A DNA stretch of 30,617 nucleotides from JAFARZ01 sp035651595 (lineage in GTDB: Bacteria; Actinomycetota; Actinomycetes; Streptosporangiales; Streptosporangiaceae), in assembly GCA_035651595.1 (NCBI GenBank), contig DASRFJ010000286.1, positions 1 through 30,617 of the forward strand, read 5' to 3'. The notes beneath the pieces were generated by a model. It saw only the letters and a program-made list of their open reading frames with translations. It was not told the origin of the DNA and searched no databases. The translations under genes and the position numbers were made by a program. Below, in pieces: positions 29,146 to 30,617 of this stretch (positions are counted from its first letter, which is position 1; each line of letters begins with the position of its first letter).

Positions 29146-30617
29146 ATGGGAAGCAGACAGATACCCGGGCCTGGGCAGGACGGCGAGGAGCAAGGCTCCT
29201 CGCCGTCTTCGTCTTGCGGGGCTGGCCGGGCGGGCGGGTTCGCTGAGGGCGGGCCGGGCGACGTGCTAGCCCCCGGGGCGCAGCTGGCCGGGCTGCTGGC
29301 CGCGGTCACGGCCTGCGACGGCGGCGGCGACGGCGGCTCGGGGCTGGAGGCCCTGGGTGACCAGGAGGTGCTGGGGGTGGTTGCGGCCGGGAGCCGGATG
29401 GCAGCGTGGGCGGCATGGGTGCAGCTGGCGGGGCTGGCCGAGTTCGCGCGCCGCCGGCCCGGGGTGATGGCCGGGTCGCGGGCGGCCCGGGAGACGGCCG
29501 AGGAAGCCGCCTGGAAGACCGGCGAGACGTGGACGCGGATGCTGGACCTGCTCACCCGTGCGGTCACGCTGGCCAGTCGGCTGCCGCGGACCCTGGAAGC
29601 CATGCGGCAGGGCGGGATCTCGGAGTACAAGGCAAGGATCATCGAAGCCCAGACCGCCGAGCTGTCCGATGATGATGTGGCCAAGGCCGATGTGCTGCTG
29701 GCGGCGGCCGGTCAGGTGAAGAACCCGGCCGGGCTGCGGGACTTCGCCCGCCGCCAGGTCATGCGGCTGGACCCGGACGCCGCCGAGCGGCGGAAGGTAC
29801 GTGCGCGGCAGGACGCGTACGTCCGCCTGTGGCAGGAGGATTCGGGCAACGCGGGCCTGGTCGCGCGGCAGATGCCGGCCGGCGACGCGGTGCTCGCCTG
29901 GGCGAACATCGAACGGCGGGCGCTGGATCTGCACGCCGCCGGCGCCGAGGGCACCGCCGGGCAGCTCCAGGTTCAGGCGGCGCTCGATTTCCTGCTCGGC
30001 CGCGCCGTCCCCGGCGGAAGTGCGTGCCAGGACGCGCACGGCGGCGCGGCCGAGTGCGGGGGTGCGCACGAGGGTACGCACCCGGGCGCTGACGGGGGTG
30101 CGTGCCAGGATGCGCAGCAGGGCGGGCGCGGTGGTGGCGGACGGGGCGGCTGGGCGGTGAATCCGGTGCTGCTGGTGCCGTGGGACCCCAGCGTGGGCGG
30201 GCCGTCCGGCCCCGCCGAGCTGCCCGGGTTCGGGCTGGTCGACGAGCACGACACGATGGACCTGCTGGCCGCGGCCGGGGACAACCCTGCCGCCCGGTGG
30301 TGCCTGAGCGTCGCGGGCCAGGACGGCGCCGCGGCCGCGCACGGCTGCGCGCCGGGCCGCCGCACCCTGGACACCCTGACCGGGCCAGGGGCGGGCACCG
30401 CCGCCGGGCTGGCCGCCCGGCTCGGGGTCCGGCTCACCCCGATCACCACGGGTGCGTGCGAGCACACGCACGCCGAGCCGACCTACACGCCCAGCCGCAA
30501 GCTCCGCCACCTGGTCCAGGCCAGGAACACCCGGTGCGCCGCGCCCGGCTGCGTCCAGCCCGCAGCCGCCTGCGATGTGGACCACACCATCCCCTGGGAG
30601 GACGGTGGACTGACGTG
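29146..30617 (+). CDS. DUF222 / HNH endonuclease family protein (13E12-type), 3' partial
   Basis: The frame is open from ATG 29146 through the window end, about 490 codons. After a low-complexity N-terminus, an alpha-helical DUF222 domain runs from about residue 45 to 270 (LAGLAEFARRRPG, KTGETWTRMLDLLTRAV, AMRQGGISEYKARIIEAQT, DFARRQVMRLDPD). A Gly/Ala/Cys linker and then the HNH region follow: SRKLRHLVQARNTRCAAPGC and DVDHTIPWEDGG, where two Cys and the DH pair are the zinc/nuclease signature. The final His/Asn lies outside the window. This family is often multicopy in actinomycetes and associated with mobile DNA. The linker holds an imperfect repeat (ACQDAH and ACQDAQ, from 19-bp DNA repeats at 30020 and 30098). 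A GTG at 29263 is an alternative start that would put the hairpin at 29179 in the leader. Confidence 0.88.
   Translation, partial: MGSRQIPGPGQDGEEQGSSPSSSCGAGRAGGFAEGGPGDVLAPGAQLAGLLAAVTACDGGGDGGSGLEALGDQEVLGVVAAGSRMAAWAAWVQLAGLAEFARRRPGVMAGSRAARETAEEAAWKTGETWTRMLDLLTRAVTLASRLPRTLEAMRQGGISEYKARIIEAQTAELSDDDVAKADVLLAAAGQVKNPAGLRDFARRQVMRLDPDAAERRKVRARQDAYVRLWQEDSGNAGLVARQMPAGDAVLAWANIERRALDLHAAGAEGTAGQLQVQAALDFLLGRAVPGGSACQDAHGGAAECGGAHEGTHPGADGGACQDAQQGGRGGGGRGGWAVNPVLLVPWDPSVGGPSGPAELPGFGLVDEHDTMDLLAAAGDNPAARWCLSVAGQDGAAAAHGCAPGRRTLDTLTGPGAGTAAGLAARLGVRLTPITTGACEHTHAEPTYTPSRKLRHLVQARNTRCAAPGCVQPAAACDVDHTIPWEDGGLT
29179..29207 (+). other. Perfect 13-bp hairpin at the 5' end of the HNH gene
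   Basis: GACGGCGAGGAGC (29179-29191), loop AAG, and GCTCCTCGCCGTC (29195-29207) form an uninterrupted stem followed by the pyrimidine-rich TTCGTCTT. It looks like an intrinsic terminator or attenuator about 70-90 nt downstream of the TATAAT box. It either encodes part of the low-complexity N-terminus or lies in the leader if GTG 29263 is the start. Confidence 0.65.

Overview
The window looks like a piece of a high-GC actinomycete chromosome. Signs of this are GTG and TTG starts, leaderless-looking promoters, stop-poor antisense frames, a perfect KstR-type sterol operator, DUF1707 and DUF222/HNH proteins, a class F-type sortase and an F420-reductase-like fold. I cannot place it below class level; a soil Streptosporangiales-like lineage is only a guess. 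There is no rRNA, tRNA, CRISPR array or intact mobile element, although the 3' edge holds a DUF222/HNH (13E12-type) gene from a family that is often multicopy.

Layout. 1-2.7 kb: the end of a secreted beta-helix protein, converging on a compact class II lysyl-tRNA synthetase. 2.7-6.3 kb: a FadD17-like acyl-CoA ligase behind a perfect KstR box, then a MocR-type regulator whose frame runs far into the next gene. 5.9-9 kb: a membrane-anchored beta-propeller protein with its SigE-family ECF sigma factor, a universal stress protein and an F420/NADP-type oxidoreductase. 9-10.1 kb: a Co-type nitrile hydratase (or thiocyanate-hydrolase-like enzyme) whose beta subunit is encoded as two separate genes. 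10.1-11.4 kb: G-rich repeats, a DUF1707 membrane protein and a type I IPP isomerase. The end of the isomerase gene overlaps a tetR gene across a cluster of DnaA-box-like nonamers.

11.4-22.5 kb is the largest functional block. A minus-strand operon encodes a branched-chain amino acid (Liv)-type ABC transporter (livG, livF, livH, livM, livK) ending in tetR. A divergent plus-strand operon encodes an acetoacetyl-CoA synthetase-like ligase, an acyl-CoA dehydrogenase, a CaiB/BaiF CoA-transferase, a decayed pirin gene and an ECHDC3-like enoyl-CoA hydratase homologue. The shared 147-bp control region has an array of TTCA/TGAAT half-sites. My reading is uptake and CoA-dependent oxidation of an unidentified small carboxylate under TetR control.

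22.2-24.4 kb: a class F-type sortase, a secreted protein with an unusual glycine-rich C-terminal motif, and a YceI-family protein. 24.5-27.4 kb: a probable phosphonate-catabolism cassette, with a GntR/UTRA regulator, a truncated PhnZ-like HD protein that has lost its HD aspartate, a TIGR03364-like FAD oxidoreductase and a PhnX-like HAD hydrolase. 27.5-30.6 kb: an Asp-box propeller lipoprotein, a stranded CBM2 fragment, and the start of the DUF222/HNH gene, which carries a perfect 13-bp hairpin near its 5' end.

A recurring theme is tail-to-tail overlap of convergent genes (14, 78, about 290 and about 420 bp). At least two of these overlaps are frames that read well past the end of recognisable homology.
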